Of a stretch of 64,000 nt of DNA, positions 39,766-50,690 are shown piece after piece (the stretch's first letter is position 1; each line of letters opens with the position of its first letter). The position numbers were made by a program, and so were the translations under genes. The notes beneath the pieces were generated by a model, which saw only the letters and a list, made by a program, of their open reading frames with translations, made no database searches and had not been told where the DNA came from. This stretch comes from Tolumonas auensis DSM 9187. GTDB lineage: Bacteria; Pseudomonadota; Gammaproteobacteria; Enterobacterales; Aeromonadaceae. Location: NCBI RefSeq assembly GCF_000023065.1, contig NC_012691.1:2214501-2278500 (forward strand), in the 5' to 3' direction.

Positions 39766-41239
39766 CATGCTTGCTGCGATCGATCTGGGTTCCAATAGTT
39801 TTCATATGATGGTAGCCCGGGTGGTTGATGGTCGTTTGCAGGTAGTAGATCGGATAAAAGAGCGGGTTCGTCTGGCCGAAGGGATGGACGATTACAAAAA
39901 TCTGTCGGAAGAGGCAATGAAGCGCGGGCTGGACTGTCTCGCGCTGTTCTCTGAGCGAATGCAGAGTATTCATCCGGATGATATCCGGATCACCGGCACC
40001 TATACCCTGCGCGTTGCCCACAACGCGCAACAGTTCATTGAACGGGCGAAACAACTGCTCGGTCATCCGATTGAGATCATTTCCGGTCTGGAAGAGGCCC
40101 GCCTGATTTATCAGGGGGTTTCTCATACTCAGCATACCCAGGGCCGGATGCTGGTCATCGATATCGGTGGTGGCAGTACCGAACTGATCATTGGCGAAAA
40201 ATACCTGCCGATGGCGCTCACCAGCCGGAAAATGGGCTGTGTCACCTTCAGCAAACAATTCTTCAGCAATGGCAAAGCGTCAGAGAAAAATTTCAATGCG
40301 GCCATTTTTGAAGCGCTACATCAGCTTGAACCTATTCTGACGCAATTTACCACGCTGCACTGGCATCAATGTCTTGGCAGCTCCGGAACTATTAAAACCG
40401 TGAAAGAGCTGCTACTGGCTGCCGGTGGTGACGGGCAGATCACGCTGGCAGGACTCGAACATCTGAAACAGCAGATGATCCAGCAGAAATATATTGCGGA
40501 ACTGGACTTACCTGGCCTGACAGACGACCGGCGTCCGGTGATCGCGGCCGGTGTGTCTATTCTGATCGCATTATTTCAGGGACTTGGAATCGAACACATG
40601 GAGTATTCTGACGGTGCGTTACGTGAAGGTATCCTTTATGAATTTGCCTCACGTCAGGAACAACACGATATTCGCGAGCAGACCGCGAAAGGATTAGCCG
40701 ATATGTATCATCTGGATACATTGCAGGCAAACCGGGTTAAAAATACCGCATTATCATTGTTTGATTTGGTTGCTACCGATTGGCTGTTACCGCCCGATCA
40801 GATGCGCACGCTGTTAAGCTGGGCTGGCGCATTACATGAAGTCGGGCTGGTTATTAATTTCTCAGCCATTCAGCGTCACTCTTCTTATATTTTGCAAAAC
40901 TCCGATCTGCCGGGATTTAACCAGGAAGATCAACAGGCGCTGGCAGCGCTGGTTCGTTTCCACCGTAAAGCCATTAAGGCCTATGAATTCACCCCGATCC
41001 CTAACTATGACGATCAGGCTATCTGGCGCACGATCCGTTTGTTACGTATTGCCGTAGCGCTGCATCATCGCCGTATGGATGATATCCTGCCACACATTGG
41101 TATCCGGGTGTCTGACGAGACGATGACGCTGATCCTGCCCCGTCGCTGGGCAGAGAACAACAAACTGCTGATGCAGAATCTTGAACGTGAGCAGAAGTAT
41201 ATGAAGGCGATGCTGTGGGAACTGGTGCTGGAACTGGTT

Positions 41240-41245
<6 letters not shown>
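39755..41245 (+). CDS. ppx: Exopolyphosphatase
   Basis: Hydrolyses terminal phosphates of polyphosphate; also related to GppA. The ATG at 39755 lies inside the end of ppk and follows GGAG, giving 496 aa (E. coli 513). The ASKHA-fold motifs AAIDLGSNSFHMM and VIDIGGGSTELIIG are visible, as is the C-terminal helical/HD-like domain from about residue 310 (LHEVGLVI...IQRHSSYILQNSDLPG). The 11-bp overlap means ppk and ppx are translated from one message. Confidence 0.95.
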
Positions 41246-41774
<529 letters not shown>

Positions 41775-41845
41775 TTATTATGCCGGAGCAGGAAGGGGAA
41801 AAGATCAAGAAAGCAGAAAAATTTAGCCTGACCCCCAAATAGCAA

Positions 41846-41868
41846 AACGGAGCTCTGAGAGCTCCGTT
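41846..41868 (-). terminator. Intrinsic terminator of pstS
   Basis: Perfect 10-bp stem AACGGAGCTC / GAGCTCCGTT with a 3-base loop, 18 bp past the pstS stop; TTTTGC follows on the minus strand. Confidence 0.82.
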
Positions 41869-41886
41869 GATATTCTGATCAAATGA

Positions 41887-42861
41887 TTATTTGTTCAGGA
41901 TTTCCAGTTGTTTTTCAACAACTTTAGCAGGAAGAGGGATATAGCCATCTTTCTCTACGATGTTCTGACCAGTTTTGGACAGCATCATTTTCAGGAACTC
42001 TTTCTGCATTGGATCCAGCGGCTTGTTCGGAGCCTTGTTCACGTAAACAAACAGGTAACGAGACAATGGGTAAGTACCGTTGATCGCATTGTCTTCAGTC
42101 GCTTCAACGAAAGTCTTGCCACCATCTTTAGACAATGGAACAGCTTTCACGCCTGAAGTTTTGTAACCAATACCTGAGTAACCCAGACCGTTCAGAGAAG
42201 CAGCTACTGACTGGACTACAGAAGCAGAGCCCGGCTGTTCGTTAACGGTGTTTTTGAAGTCACCTTTACACAGCGCGTGTTCTTTGAAGTAACCGTAGGT
42301 ACCGGATACTGAGTTACGACCAAACAATTGGATATCTTTACCCGCCCACTCACCGGTCAGACCCAGATCACCCCAGTTGGTGGTAGTCTGAGTACCGCCA
42401 CATTTCATAGTGGAAGAGAAGGTTTCATCCAGCTGCAACATAGTCATCCCTTTAATTGGGTTGTCTTTATGTGCAAATACAGCCAGAGCATCGATCGCTA
42501 CAGGTACTGCAGTTGGTTTGTAACCGTAACGTTTTTCGAAAGCTTCAATTTCGCCTTCTTTCATTTTACGGCTCATCGGACCAAACTGAGAGGTACCTTC
42601 AGTCAGTGCTGGTGGCGCAGTAGAAGAACCGGCAGCCTGGATCTGAATGTTAACGTTAGGATACAGACGTTTGTATTCTTCAGCCCACAGGGTCATCATA
42701 TTAGCCAGAGTATCTGAACCAACGGAAGACAGGTTTCCAGAAATACCGCTGACTTTCTGATATTCAGGCAGTGCCTGATCCACACCTGAAGCCCAGCTCT
42801 GTGACGCCACAAGAGTGGCTGCTGCAAAACCAACTACACTAACTACTTTGTTCAGTTTCAT
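41887..42861 (-). CDS. pstS: Periplasmic phosphate-binding protein PstS
   Basis: 324 aa from the ATG at 42861 (after GGAGAAAGTGG). A signal peptide covers about residues 1-25 ([12 protein letters not shown]). Phosphate-binding motifs: [12 protein letters not shown] near the N-terminus, AAGSSTAP, and [14 protein letters not shown]. This is the PstS subtype common in Vibrio and Pseudomonas. It is not next to pstCAB but downstream of phoBR, with its own Pho-box promoter and terminator, which allows the large excess of binding protein needed. Confidence 0.95.
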   Translation of the reverse strand: MKLNKVVSVVGFAAATLVASQSWASGVDQALPEYQKVSGISGNLSSVGSDTLANMMTLWAEEYKRLYPNVNIQIQAAGSSTAPPALTEGTSQFGPMSRKMKEGEIEAFEKRYGYKPTAVPVAIDALAVFAHKDNPIKGMTMLQLDETFSSTMKCGGTQTTTNWGDLGLTGEWAGKDIQLFGRNSVSGTYGYFKEHALCKGDFKNTVNEQPGSASVVQSVAASLNGLGYSGIGYKTSGVKAVPLSKDGGKTFVEATEDNAINGTYPLSRYLFVYVNKAPNKPLDPMQKEFLKMMLSKTGQNIVEKDGYIPLPAKVVEKQLEILNK

Positions 42862-42925
42862 CCACTTTCTCCGTTGAGAATGTTCTCTAAGTTGACGCAG
42901 ATAAGTATCGGCTATCAATGTGATC

Positions 42926-42959
42926 AATTTAATAAGAATAGATGACAGTTATGTGACAG
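42926..42959 (-). promoter_or_regulatory. Pho-box promoter of pstS
   Basis: Minus strand: CTGTCAC-ATAA-CTGTCAT (42959-42942), nearly ideal, then a 10-base spacer and a -10-like TAAATT (42931-42926). The box starts two bases after the phoR stop codon. About 65 bp of leader precede the pstS ATG. Confidence 0.9.
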
Positions 42960-42961
42960 CA

Positions 42962-44260
42962 TCAGTTTTTTACCACCAGTATTTCCGGGATCCGGAAGCT
43001 GAATGTACTTCCTTTTCCCGGGGTGCTATCAACATTCAGCATACTGTCATGATGGCTTAGCGCATGTTTCACTATTGCCAGGCCAAGGCCTGAGCCTCCC
43101 GTCTGCCGGGAACGCGCCTTGTCAACACGGTAAAACCGGTCTGTCAGCCGCCCCAGATGCTCAAGCGCGATGCCCTCACCTTCATCAGTGACAGCAAAAC
43201 GGGCTTGTGACCCGTCACGACGCCAGTCAACCGTAATTTTACGTCCGGCAGGCGTGTATTTAATCGCGTTATTGACCAGATTGGTCATGGCACTGCGTAA
43301 CTGGTCTTCATCGCCATATATTTTGAGTTCCGGATCAACCTGAAACACAATTTCATGCCGTAATGAACCGCTGAGTGCTTTCGCCTCATGCTGTAACATG
43401 AGCAGCATTCTGGGGACATCAACAATCCGGTTCCGATCAATATCAGTTGCGACCTCGATCCGGGACAAGGTGAGTAGCTGGTCCACCAGACTATCCATCC
43501 GCATGGTCTGTTCCAGCATCACCTGCTGCATTTTTTTCCAGCGCGCCGGAGGCGGTAACTCATCCTCCAGCATTTCCAGATAGCCTTTCAGCACAGTCAG
43601 TGGCGTGCGCAACTCATGTGAAACGTTTGCCACGAAGTTTTTGCGCATGTTTTCGATACTTTTGATATGAGTAACATCACGCACGACCAGCATGAATTGA
43701 TCCTCGGCATAAGGCATCACCCGGGCCTCCAGAATCTTGTCATCATTCACCGGCGATGGCATTACTAACGGTTCACTGAAATCACGCAGTTGCAAAAAAC
43801 TGACAAAGGCCGGATTACGGATCAGGTTGCTGATGTTCTGTCCGGCATCTTCCGGCCAGCGGAACCCCAGACATTGCCAGGCCAGACGGTTACACCAGAT
43901 GATCGAGCCATCATTACGACACACCACAGCGGCATCAGGCAGCGCTTCAGCGCCTTCACGAAAACGACGAATAACACTGGCCAGTTCACGGCGGCGTGCG
44001 CGGTGACGTTGCTGTAAACGGTAGATGCCGTTGAAGATCAGTTCCCAGGTGCCGGGCCCCTGAGGCGGGATCAGACTGCGATCATTCCATAGCCAGTCCT
44101 GCAGTCGTTTCTGATAGCGGTAAAACCAGAATATATGATAGGCACAGGCAATTATCAGAGCTTGCTGCCAGTAGCCCAGTAATACACCAACCACCAAAAA
44201 AGGTGTGTACAACACGACTATTTTTTTGATTATTGACGCCCAGTAATCAGGTTGTTGCAT
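42962..44260 (-). CDS. phoR: Phosphate regulon sensor histidine kinase PhoR
   Basis: 432 aa: two N-terminal membrane helices (about 12-45), a charged linker, a PAS domain (about 95-190), HisKA with FVANVSHELRTPLTVLKGY (phospho-accepting His), and HATPase with NLVNNAIKYTP and DEGEGIALEHLGRLTDRFYR plus GGSGLGLAIVKH. Phosphorylates PhoB when phosphate is low. Nine bases separate it from phoB. Confidence 0.96.
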   Translation of the reverse strand: MQQPDYWASIIKKIVVLYTPFLVVGVLLGYWQQALIIACAYHIFWFYRYQKRLQDWLWNDRSLIPPQGPGTWELIFNGIYRLQQRHRARRRELASVIRRFREGAEALPDAAVVCRNDGSIIWCNRLAWQCLGFRWPEDAGQNISNLIRNPAFVSFLQLRDFSEPLVMPSPVNDDKILEARVMPYAEDQFMLVVRDVTHIKSIENMRKNFVANVSHELRTPLTVLKGYLEMLEDELPPPARWKKMQQVMLEQTMRMDSLVDQLLTLSRIEVATDIDRNRIVDVPRMLLMLQHEAKALSGSLRHEIVFQVDPELKIYGDEDQLRSAMTNLVNNAIKYTPAGRKITVDWRRDGSQARFAVTDEGEGIALEHLGRLTDRFYRVDKARSRQTGGSGLGLAIVKHALSHHDSMLNVDSTPGKGSTFSFRIPEILVVKN

Positions 44261-44268
44261 AAAATCCC

Positions 44269-44958
44269 TTAAATGCGGGAGGAGAAACGATAACCAGATC
44301 CACGTACAGTTTGTATCAGCACATCATGACCGGTAACAGCCATAGCTTTACGTAAACGACGAATATGAACATCGACCGTCCGGTCTTCAACATAAACGTT
44401 AGTTCCCCAAACGTTGTTCAGCAATTGTTCACGGCTGTACACACGTTCGGGATGTGTCATAAAGAAATGTAATAAACGGAACTCTGTCGGCCCCATATCC
44501 AGCGGCAAATCATTGGCTGTCACACGATGAGAAACCGGATCAAGACGCAGCCCCTGTACATCGATCACTTCTTCGGTTGCTGTAGGCGCTGAACGACGCA
44601 TAACCGCTTTGATACGGGCAGTCAGTTCTTTCGGGGAGAATGGTTTCGTGATGTAGTCATCGGCACCGACTTCCAGACCACGCACCTTATCTTCTTCTTC
44701 CCCACGGGCAGTCAGCATGACGATCGGAATATTCCGGGTCAGTTCTTCCTGCTTCATCAGCTTGATAAACTGAATACCGCTGCCGCCGGGTATCATCCAG
44801 TCCAGCAAAATCAGTTCCGGATAAGGCTCTTTTACCAGCGCTACGGCCTCAGTAAAATCCGCCGCCTCGACTGGTTCATATCCTTTCTGTTCCAGCATGA
44901 AACACAGCATTTCGCGGATGGGCGCCTCATCTTCAACGACCAGCACTCGCATTGACAT
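44269..44958 (-). CDS. phoB: Phosphate regulon response regulator PhoB
   Basis: 229 aa: receiver domain with Asp53 ([10 protein letters not shown]) and the conserved Lys in [10 protein letters not shown], then an OmpR-type winged helix (about 130-229) with [14 protein letters not shown] as recognition helix. It binds the Pho boxes found in this window. The ATG at 44958 follows AAAGGAATTGT; a second ATG two codons later is possible. Confidence 0.97.
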   Translation of the reverse strand: MSMRVLVVEDEAPIREMLCFMLEQKGYEPVEAADFTEAVALVKEPYPELILLDWMIPGGSGIQFIKLMKQEELTRNIPIVMLTARGEEEDKVRGLEVGADDYITKPFSPKELTARIKAVMRRSAPTATEEVIDVQGLRLDPVSHRVTANDLPLDMGPTEFRLLHFFMTHPERVYSREQLLNNVWGTNVYVEDRTVDVHIRRLRKAMAVTGHDVLIQTVRGSGYRFSSRI

Positions 44959-44990
44959 AATACAATTCCTTTTATGACAAATATGACGTC

Positions 44991-45024
44991 ATTATCGGAA
45001 GGTTTTGTGACAGTTTTATGATAA
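44991..45024 (-). promoter_or_regulatory. Pho-box promoter of phoBR (autoregulation)
   Basis: Minus strand: TTATCAT-AAAA-CTGTCAC (45024-45007), a 10-base spacer, then -10 GATAAT (44996-44991). Same geometry as at pstC. It lies just past the end of sbcC. Confidence 0.87.
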
Positions 45025-45041
45025 GCATTATTACTGTCATA

Positions 45042-48000
45042 TCAAGGCAATATAATCCTGCTTTCCCCGCCCCCCAGACTTTGTACTTTAATTTGCACAC
45101 CAATCCGTTCTACCAGCGTTTGTACATGTGAAATCACACCGACCTGACGCCCCGCTGCCTGCAGCGCGTCCAGACTGGCAATGGCCGTATCCAGACTTTC
45201 CGGATCCAGCGTACCGAAACCTTCATCAATGAAAAGTGACTCAATCCGCGTATCGTGTGATGAGAGTGACGATAATCCCAACGCTAGTGCCAGTGACACC
45301 AGAAAACTTTCGCCACCGGACAAGGATTCTACGGCCCGGATGTCATCGCCCATATCGCGGTCGATCACCTGTAATGCCAGGTCAGTACCCGGAACACGTT
45401 GCAGCTGATAACGCGGCGCCAGCTCAGCCAGATGGTGATTCGCCAGCCCGAGTAATTGTTCCAGCGTCAGACTCTGTGCAAAGGTCCGGAATTTGGCGCC
45501 ATTGGCTGAGCCGATCAGATCACTGAGTTGCTGCCAGCGATCGCTGATCTCCTGCTGAGCCTGATAAACCTGTTGCAACTGGATCTGCGTTACTGCCGCT
45601 TCTTCGGCCTGCATTTGCAGACGTTTAATATTAAACAGCTGTTGATCCAGTTCCTGTAAATTTAGTGTCATCTCCTGCTGCAGCGCGGTCAGCTGGTTAA
45701 AATCCAGCCCAATCCATTGCGGTTGAATATGTTGTAACGTTTCACAGCGTTTTTGCTGTAACGCCATCTGTTGCTCCCGTTCCTGCAGCCTGGTTTTCAC
45801 TTGAGTCAGTTGTTCATCCAGATGAGCCAGCTGTTCCCGCTGCAGACGAACCTGTTCTATCGGCACCAGCAACAGTTGCCGGATTTCATATTCGTTAATC
45901 CCCAATTTTTGCTGCTGCTGCATCGTACTGAGTAACAAGGCACGGTGTTGCGCCTGCAGCTGTTCCAGATGATGTTGCTGGCTGCTCACCTGTGACTGCA
46001 GGGCAATACGCTGTTCCTGCCAGAGCTGCAGCTGTTGTTGCTGTTGTTCCGCCAACTCGCGGTTTTGTTGTACACGCTGGATCCATTGCTGCTCCAGTGG
46101 CTCTGCAGGCTGACCATTCAGACAGGATTGCCGTTGCTGTAACAGTTGCTGGAAATCAGACTGGATCCGTTCCTGTTCTTTTTGCCGCAATTGCAGCTGT
46201 TCCTGCAGTGTCAGCAGCCGGCTGTTTTGTGCTGAAATTTCAGCCTGTAATTGCTGGTATTGCTGCTCACTCAAAATCCAGTGCTGTTCTGTCTGCAGAT
46301 ATTCCTGACAACATTTCTGCCAGCCGTCTAACCAGACCGCGCCCTGCTGCAACGTCAGAGCAGAACGCCATTCCAGCGGTGCTAATTGTTCATCGAGTGA
46401 TTGTTCACTCTGCTGTAAACGCAGCAGCAAGGCGGATTGCTGCTGTTGCAGCAGTTCAAACGCACCCTGTTGCTCACCCACCTGACTGCGTAACGCCATC
46501 AGATCGCGTTCATACTTCTGGGCCTGTTGTGTCAGTTGCTCCTGCTGCAGCAACAGTTGTTGCTGACGTTCAAATTGTGCCCGGTTGCGTTCATATTGCT
46601 GATGTAATTCACCGGCCTGCAGTGTCTGCTGATGCTGCACTTGCGCTAATTGCGTTAACAGCGGTAACCATAACGATTCATCACCCGGCCAGGCAGGGAT
46701 CAGCACCGTATGGTCCTGTCGCATGCTCTGCCATTGCTGTTCCAGTGCGCGCAACGCGTTATCCAGATGCGTTAGCTGCCGTACCAGCTCTTTTTCTGCC
46801 AGTATCGTTTGCTGTTCGGCTTCCTGTAACTGAGCATTTTCTACCTGACCTCGTTCCTGTTGTTGTTGCAAAAAGAGCTGCTGACGCTCCAGTTGCAGCA
46901 ACAAGCTGTCAGAAATAGTTTCATGCCGGTAAGGATGATGCACCGAGCCGCATAACGGACAAGGCTCATCTTCTGAAAGATAGACGCGGTAATCCTGCAA
47001 CTGACTGTGCAGTTGTGCCTGTTTCAGCGTTTGATTCACTTCCTGCCACTGGGCTTGTGAAGTTTCCAGCTCCGGCAGCAGGGATTGCCGGCGATGAGCG
47101 ATTTGTTGCAGACTTTGCCGGAACTGCTGCTGACGCTGTAATAATTCGGTACGCTGCCGATTCCCCTGAACCGCCTGCTCGGCAACGCCTTTCAGATGCA
47201 CACAACGTTCTGCAATCCCCTGCACTTCCTGCCAGCGGTTGTACAGCTGCTGCAAGGTTTGCCATTCCTGCGCGTCACCTTCCTGCTGCAGGCGTTGCTT
47301 TATAGTTTGCAGCGCGTCCTGCTGATGCTGGAAATGGTGCTGAACAGCCACCTGCGCACGCTCCAGCTCCTTCAGTTGCTGCTGATAGATTGCAATCTGC
47401 TGGTTCTGCTGTTGCCAGCGCAGTTTTTCACCGAGAAAATCCTGCATCGCTTTTAATAATGGCTGTTGTTGCCGGGCCTGACGTTGCCAGTGGTGATTTT
47501 CTTCCAGCCATATTTTCAATTCAGACCGCTGGTGCTGCAGTTGTTGCAGTGCGTGCTGCTGTTGTTGCTGCAGGTGATGCTGCTGTGTGGTTTCGGTCTG
47601 CAGAACCAATAATTGCTGTGCCGCCAGTTGCAGTTGTTGCTGGCGTTCTTTCAGTGAGTTATCCAGTTCTCTGGCCTGACGGATCTCTCGTTGCAGCACC
47701 GAAAATTCAGCATCGCCTTCATCCCGTTGCTGTAATGCCTGCTGATACTGTTGCTGTAAGGGTTGTTCCAGTTCCAGATGTTTTGTCAGCTGCAGCTGAC
47801 GTTGTTGCAGTGTTTCACTGATCTGTTGCAGTTCTAAAACGGTACGATCAAGCTGCTCATGCTCAGCACGGGCGACCTGCACTTTTTCCAGCGCAGCCAG
47901 GCGCCGGCGGGACTGTTCCTGCGCATGCCACTCTTCAGTAGCCGTCTGTAACTGCAGGCGGGACTCTTCCGTTGCACTCTGCAGCTCCTGTAACCGCCGC

Positions 48001-48803
48001 TGCATCTCCTGCCATTCCTGTAACAGGGTCAGTTGTTGTGCTTTTTGCTTTTGCTGCAACGACAATGCCTGCAACTGCGATTGGATATTGTCGCGATCTT
48101 CCTGACTGAATTGCGGCTGATCACCGAGTTTTTCTTCCAGCACGGCTAACTGCTGACGTTCCGTTTTTGCCCGCTCATAGGCGGCCATCGAAAGTGCGGA
48201 ATAGTGTTCGGTCCCGGTCATCCGTTCCAGCAGCGCGGATCGTTCATCCGTACTGGCTTTCAGAAACGCAGCAAAATCACCCTGTGGCAAAATGACGGCC
48301 CGTCGGAACTGTTCCCAGTTCAGGCCTATTTTCTCATCGATCTGACTCTGCACGTCACGCTGGCCACCGGCATAAGTGATGCCCCCCTCAGAAAGCTGAC
48401 GCAGCGAGCGTTCCTGCTTCTGGCATTTGCCATCCGGACGGTTACGGGCCCGGCGCACCGACCAGCGGGCACAATAATGCTGACCATCGCGGGCAGTAAA
48501 ATCGACTTCGGCATAACCGGAAACGGCGCCACGACTTAAAATCAGGCGGACATCATTCGCTTTCAGACGCTCACTGTCATCCGCCCGGCCTATTTCCGCC
48601 ATATTCTTTTTATTGGAGGGAAAACGGGCGATCTGGTCATATAACGCCAGACAAATCGCATCCAGAATGGTGCTTTTACCTGCGCCGGTATTGCCGGTGA
48701 TGGCAAACAGACCACTGTCACCCAGACGTCCGTGAATGAAATCGATATTGAACGGATGACTCAGACTGGCAAGGTTTTCACCGCGAACCGCTAATATTTT
48801 CAT
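45042..48803 (-). CDS. sbcC: SbcC, SMC-like ATPase subunit of the SbcCD nuclease
   Basis: 1253 aa, about 200 longer than E. coli SbcC. Walker A is GNTGAGKSTILD (residue 37 on); the zinc hook CPLC sits near residue 615 between two very long coiled-coil arms; at the C-terminus LSGGESFLVSLALALGLS and FIDEGFGTLDPESLD are the ABC signature and Walker B. The arms are extraordinarily rich in glutamine (many QQQ and QQQQ runs). With SbcD it cuts hairpins and protein-blocked DNA ends. It overlaps sbcD by four bases (ATGA). Confidence 0.95.
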   Translation of the reverse strand: MKILAVRGENLASLSHPFNIDFIHGRLGDSGLFAITGNTGAGKSTILDAICLALYDQIARFPSNKKNMAEIGRADDSERLKANDVRLILSRGAVSGYAEVDFTARDGQHYCARWSVRRARNRPDGKCQKQERSLRQLSEGGITYAGGQRDVQSQIDEKIGLNWEQFRRAVILPQGDFAAFLKASTDERSALLERMTGTEHYSALSMAAYERAKTERQQLAVLEEKLGDQPQFSQEDRDNIQSQLQALSLQQKQKAQQLTLLQEWQEMQRRLQELQSATEESRLQLQTATEEWHAQEQSRRRLAALEKVQVARAEHEQLDRTVLELQQISETLQQRQLQLTKHLELEQPLQQQYQQALQQRDEGDAEFSVLQREIRQARELDNSLKERQQQLQLAAQQLLVLQTETTQQHHLQQQQQHALQQLQHQRSELKIWLEENHHWQRQARQQQPLLKAMQDFLGEKLRWQQQNQQIAIYQQQLKELERAQVAVQHHFQHQQDALQTIKQRLQQEGDAQEWQTLQQLYNRWQEVQGIAERCVHLKGVAEQAVQGNRQRTELLQRQQQFRQSLQQIAHRRQSLLPELETSQAQWQEVNQTLKQAQLHSQLQDYRVYLSEDEPCPLCGSVHHPYRHETISDSLLLQLERQQLFLQQQQERGQVENAQLQEAEQQTILAEKELVRQLTHLDNALRALEQQWQSMRQDHTVLIPAWPGDESLWLPLLTQLAQVQHQQTLQAGELHQQYERNRAQFERQQQLLLQQEQLTQQAQKYERDLMALRSQVGEQQGAFELLQQQQSALLLRLQQSEQSLDEQLAPLEWRSALTLQQGAVWLDGWQKCCQEYLQTEQHWILSEQQYQQLQAEISAQNSRLLTLQEQLQLRQKEQERIQSDFQQLLQQRQSCLNGQPAEPLEQQWIQRVQQNRELAEQQQQQLQLWQEQRIALQSQVSSQQHHLEQLQAQHRALLLSTMQQQQKLGINEYEIRQLLLVPIEQVRLQREQLAHLDEQLTQVKTRLQEREQQMALQQKRCETLQHIQPQWIGLDFNQLTALQQEMTLNLQELDQQLFNIKRLQMQAEEAAVTQIQLQQVYQAQQEISDRWQQLSDLIGSANGAKFRTFAQSLTLEQLLGLANHHLAELAPRYQLQRVPGTDLALQVIDRDMGDDIRAVESLSGGESFLVSLALALGLSSLSSHDTRIESLFIDEGFGTLDPESLDTAIASLDALQAAGRQVGVISHVQTLVERIGVQIKVQSLGGGESRIILP

Positions 48804-50035
48804 AATGCTTCGTTCTCCAGCGCGGTTTCTAATTCTTCAAAACAATTGAGCAGAACACTATCCGGTGATGACGCATATTGCCGCTGATAACAAAGTTCAA
48901 ACACTTCCCGTGGAGACAGCGAATCGAGCGGGACACTGGTCATTTGATCCGCGATCCCCAGACCATGACCACTGTATTCGGTATAGATCCTGGCCAGACG
49001 TACCGGCTTATCTACCAGCGCGGCCAGTATCCGTTCCCGTAACCGCGCTTCCGGTTTTTCCAGTCTGACCCGCACTTCCAGAAATGGGCGCTGGTTCTGT
49101 GGTAAATCCGTCAGCGATAAATTATCCAGCTCAGCCAGAACCGCATCTAACGGTGCGGGTTGTGCAGGAAGGCGCAGAATATCCACTGTTCGCGGAATAC
49201 GGATTTTATCGGTGACCGTAATCTGATGTTCAGCAACCGTCAGCTCAATCAGCTGATGCGGATAATTTTGTTCCGCCAGTGATAAGGGTAACGGCGAACC
49301 GGCGTAATGCACCTGCTCACTGAGTGACTGCGCCAGATGCAGATGCCCCAGCGCAACATAGTCAGCCCCGTTGAACACCGACAGCGGCAGTGCGTGCTGA
49401 TTACCGCCCAGTACTTTCCGTTCGGATAATTCAGAGAGTTCGCCACTTTGCAGATAAGCATGTCCCATCGCTAACAACGGTTGCTCAGCGGTGCGCAGAG
49501 AATCGATATGAGCGAACACCTGCTGATATACCTCGCGTACGCCCGCCACCAGCCGGTCTTCTTCACCGTTTTGTTCTTCATCCATCCGTAAATCGGCACT
49601 GCGTAAAAAAGGAACGGCCGCACACCATGCCTGAACACAACCAGTTCTGTCTTTCAGCGGAATCGCCAGTTTGTCACAATTGAGCCGACCATCGGTGTCT
49701 CGCTCAACAGCACCAATCAAATGCAGATCAAACGATTTAAGCAATTCATGCGGAGCATCTAATTTAGAGGGAGAATCGTGATTACCGGCGATGATAATGA
49801 CATTCAGGTGTGGTCGCTGCTGACGCAAGGTAGCCAGAAACTGATAAAACAGCTGCCAACTGGTTGCTGAAGGATTGGCGGTATCAAACACATCCCCCGC
49901 CACCAGCAGGCCATCGATATCCCGCTGCGATATCTCATTCATTAACCAGTCGAGAAATGAACGGTGTTCAAAATAACGCTCATGGCCGTGCAGACGATGA
50001 CCCAGATGCCAGTCGGCGGTATGCAGTAATTTCAC
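48800..50035 (-). CDS. sbcD: SbcD, nuclease subunit of SbcCD
   Basis: Mre11-type metallophosphoesterase; 411 aa from the GTG at 50035 (KLLHTADWHLGH), which matches known N-termini; a TTG four codons upstream is the other option, and neither has a clear ribosome binding site. Metal-binding motifs: HTADWHLGH, VAGDVFD, IAGNHDS and LGHLHLAQ. It is translationally coupled with sbcC. Confidence 0.94.
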   Translation of the reverse strand: MKLLHTADWHLGHRLHGHERYFEHRSFLDWLMNEISQRDIDGLLVAGDVFDTANPSATSWQLFYQFLATLRQQRPHLNVIIIAGNHDSPSKLDAPHELLKSFDLHLIGAVERDTDGRLNCDKLAIPLKDRTGCVQAWCAAVPFLRSADLRMDEEQNGEEDRLVAGVREVYQQVFAHIDSLRTAEQPLLAMGHAYLQSGELSELSERKVLGGNQHALPLSVFNGADYVALGHLHLAQSLSEQVHYAGSPLPLSLAEQNYPHQLIELTVAEHQITVTDKIRIPRTVDILRLPAQPAPLDAVLAELDNLSLTDLPQNQRPFLEVRVRLEKPEARLRERILAALVDKPVRLARIYTEYSGHGLGIADQMTSVPLDSLSPREVFELCYQRQYASSPDSVLLNCFEELETALENEAL

Positions 50036-50095
50036 GATGCTCAACAACAGATCAGGAAGTGATTACCCGTAACATGATGGCTGAGACGTTCTTTT

Positions 50096-50527
50096 TCAAG
50101 CGTTGCGGCACTCCATCCAGTATTCTTCCAGTTGCCATACCGGATGCTTATGCGCTTCTTTGATCTCAAAGCCCTGGCTCTTAAAAAAATCGACTTCATC
50201 GGGACATTCGGCACTCGCACGATGATAAAGCACCGGATGATGCTTCTTTGCCAGATACAATAACTCTTCGGCCAGCTGCTGGCGCTGGCAGGTCGGCTCG
50301 ACGTAGAGCTCCAGTAGTTCATCTGCATTTAACGCGACGAAACCCACCAGATGATCTTCATCATCGGCAACCCACACTTCTGTTCCGCACTCCAGTTGCT
50401 TACGCATTGACTCCTGTCTGTGCCACCAGGTAGCTGCAGGCAGAAATTCATCGGCATGCAGAGATGCCTGCAGCCAGATGGCTGTCAGTTGCGGCATATC
50501 TTGAGGTTCACTGCGTCGAATCACCAT
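50096..50527 (-). CDS. GNAT-family N-acetyltransferase
   Basis: 143 aa with the GNAT fold order: VIRRSEPQDMPQLTAIWLQ at the N-terminus, VADDEDHLVGFVAL (beta-4), LELYVEPTCQRQQLAEELLYLA (an acetyl-CoA loop that is weaker than the usual R/Q-x-x-G-x-G/A) and FFKSQGFEI. It resembles YiaC/PhnO-like small acetyltransferases; substrate unknown. The ATG at 50527 follows GGAGTGAATC. Sits upstream of sbcD on the same strand with a 60-bp gap. Confidence 0.82.
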   Translation of the reverse strand: MVIRRSEPQDMPQLTAIWLQASLHADEFLPAATWWHRQESMRKQLECGTEVWVADDEDHLVGFVALNADELLELYVEPTCQRQQLAEELLYLAKKHHPVLYHRASAECPDEVDFFKSQGFEIKEAHKHPVWQLEEYWMECRNA

Positions 50528-50690
50528 GATTCACTCCGGTTCAATCTTGATTTCAGTTTACTCAGTCAGCGCGAAGAGGTTGTCCGGTGGTTATCAGGTT
50601 GTGAAACAGCTCCGCTTTTTCTCCGGGGAATGCCGAAGCGATCACAATGCTGTTAGAATGCGTTTTCTTTGAAACATGACTGAGGTCGCC

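Noticed and set aside
45992-46918. 308-codon plus-strand ORF inside sbcC
   Set aside because: It is the antisense shadow of glutamine codons (CAG/CAA read backwards give Ala/Val/Leu-rich protein); sbcC has all family motifs and there is no ribosome binding site or homology for the antisense frame.
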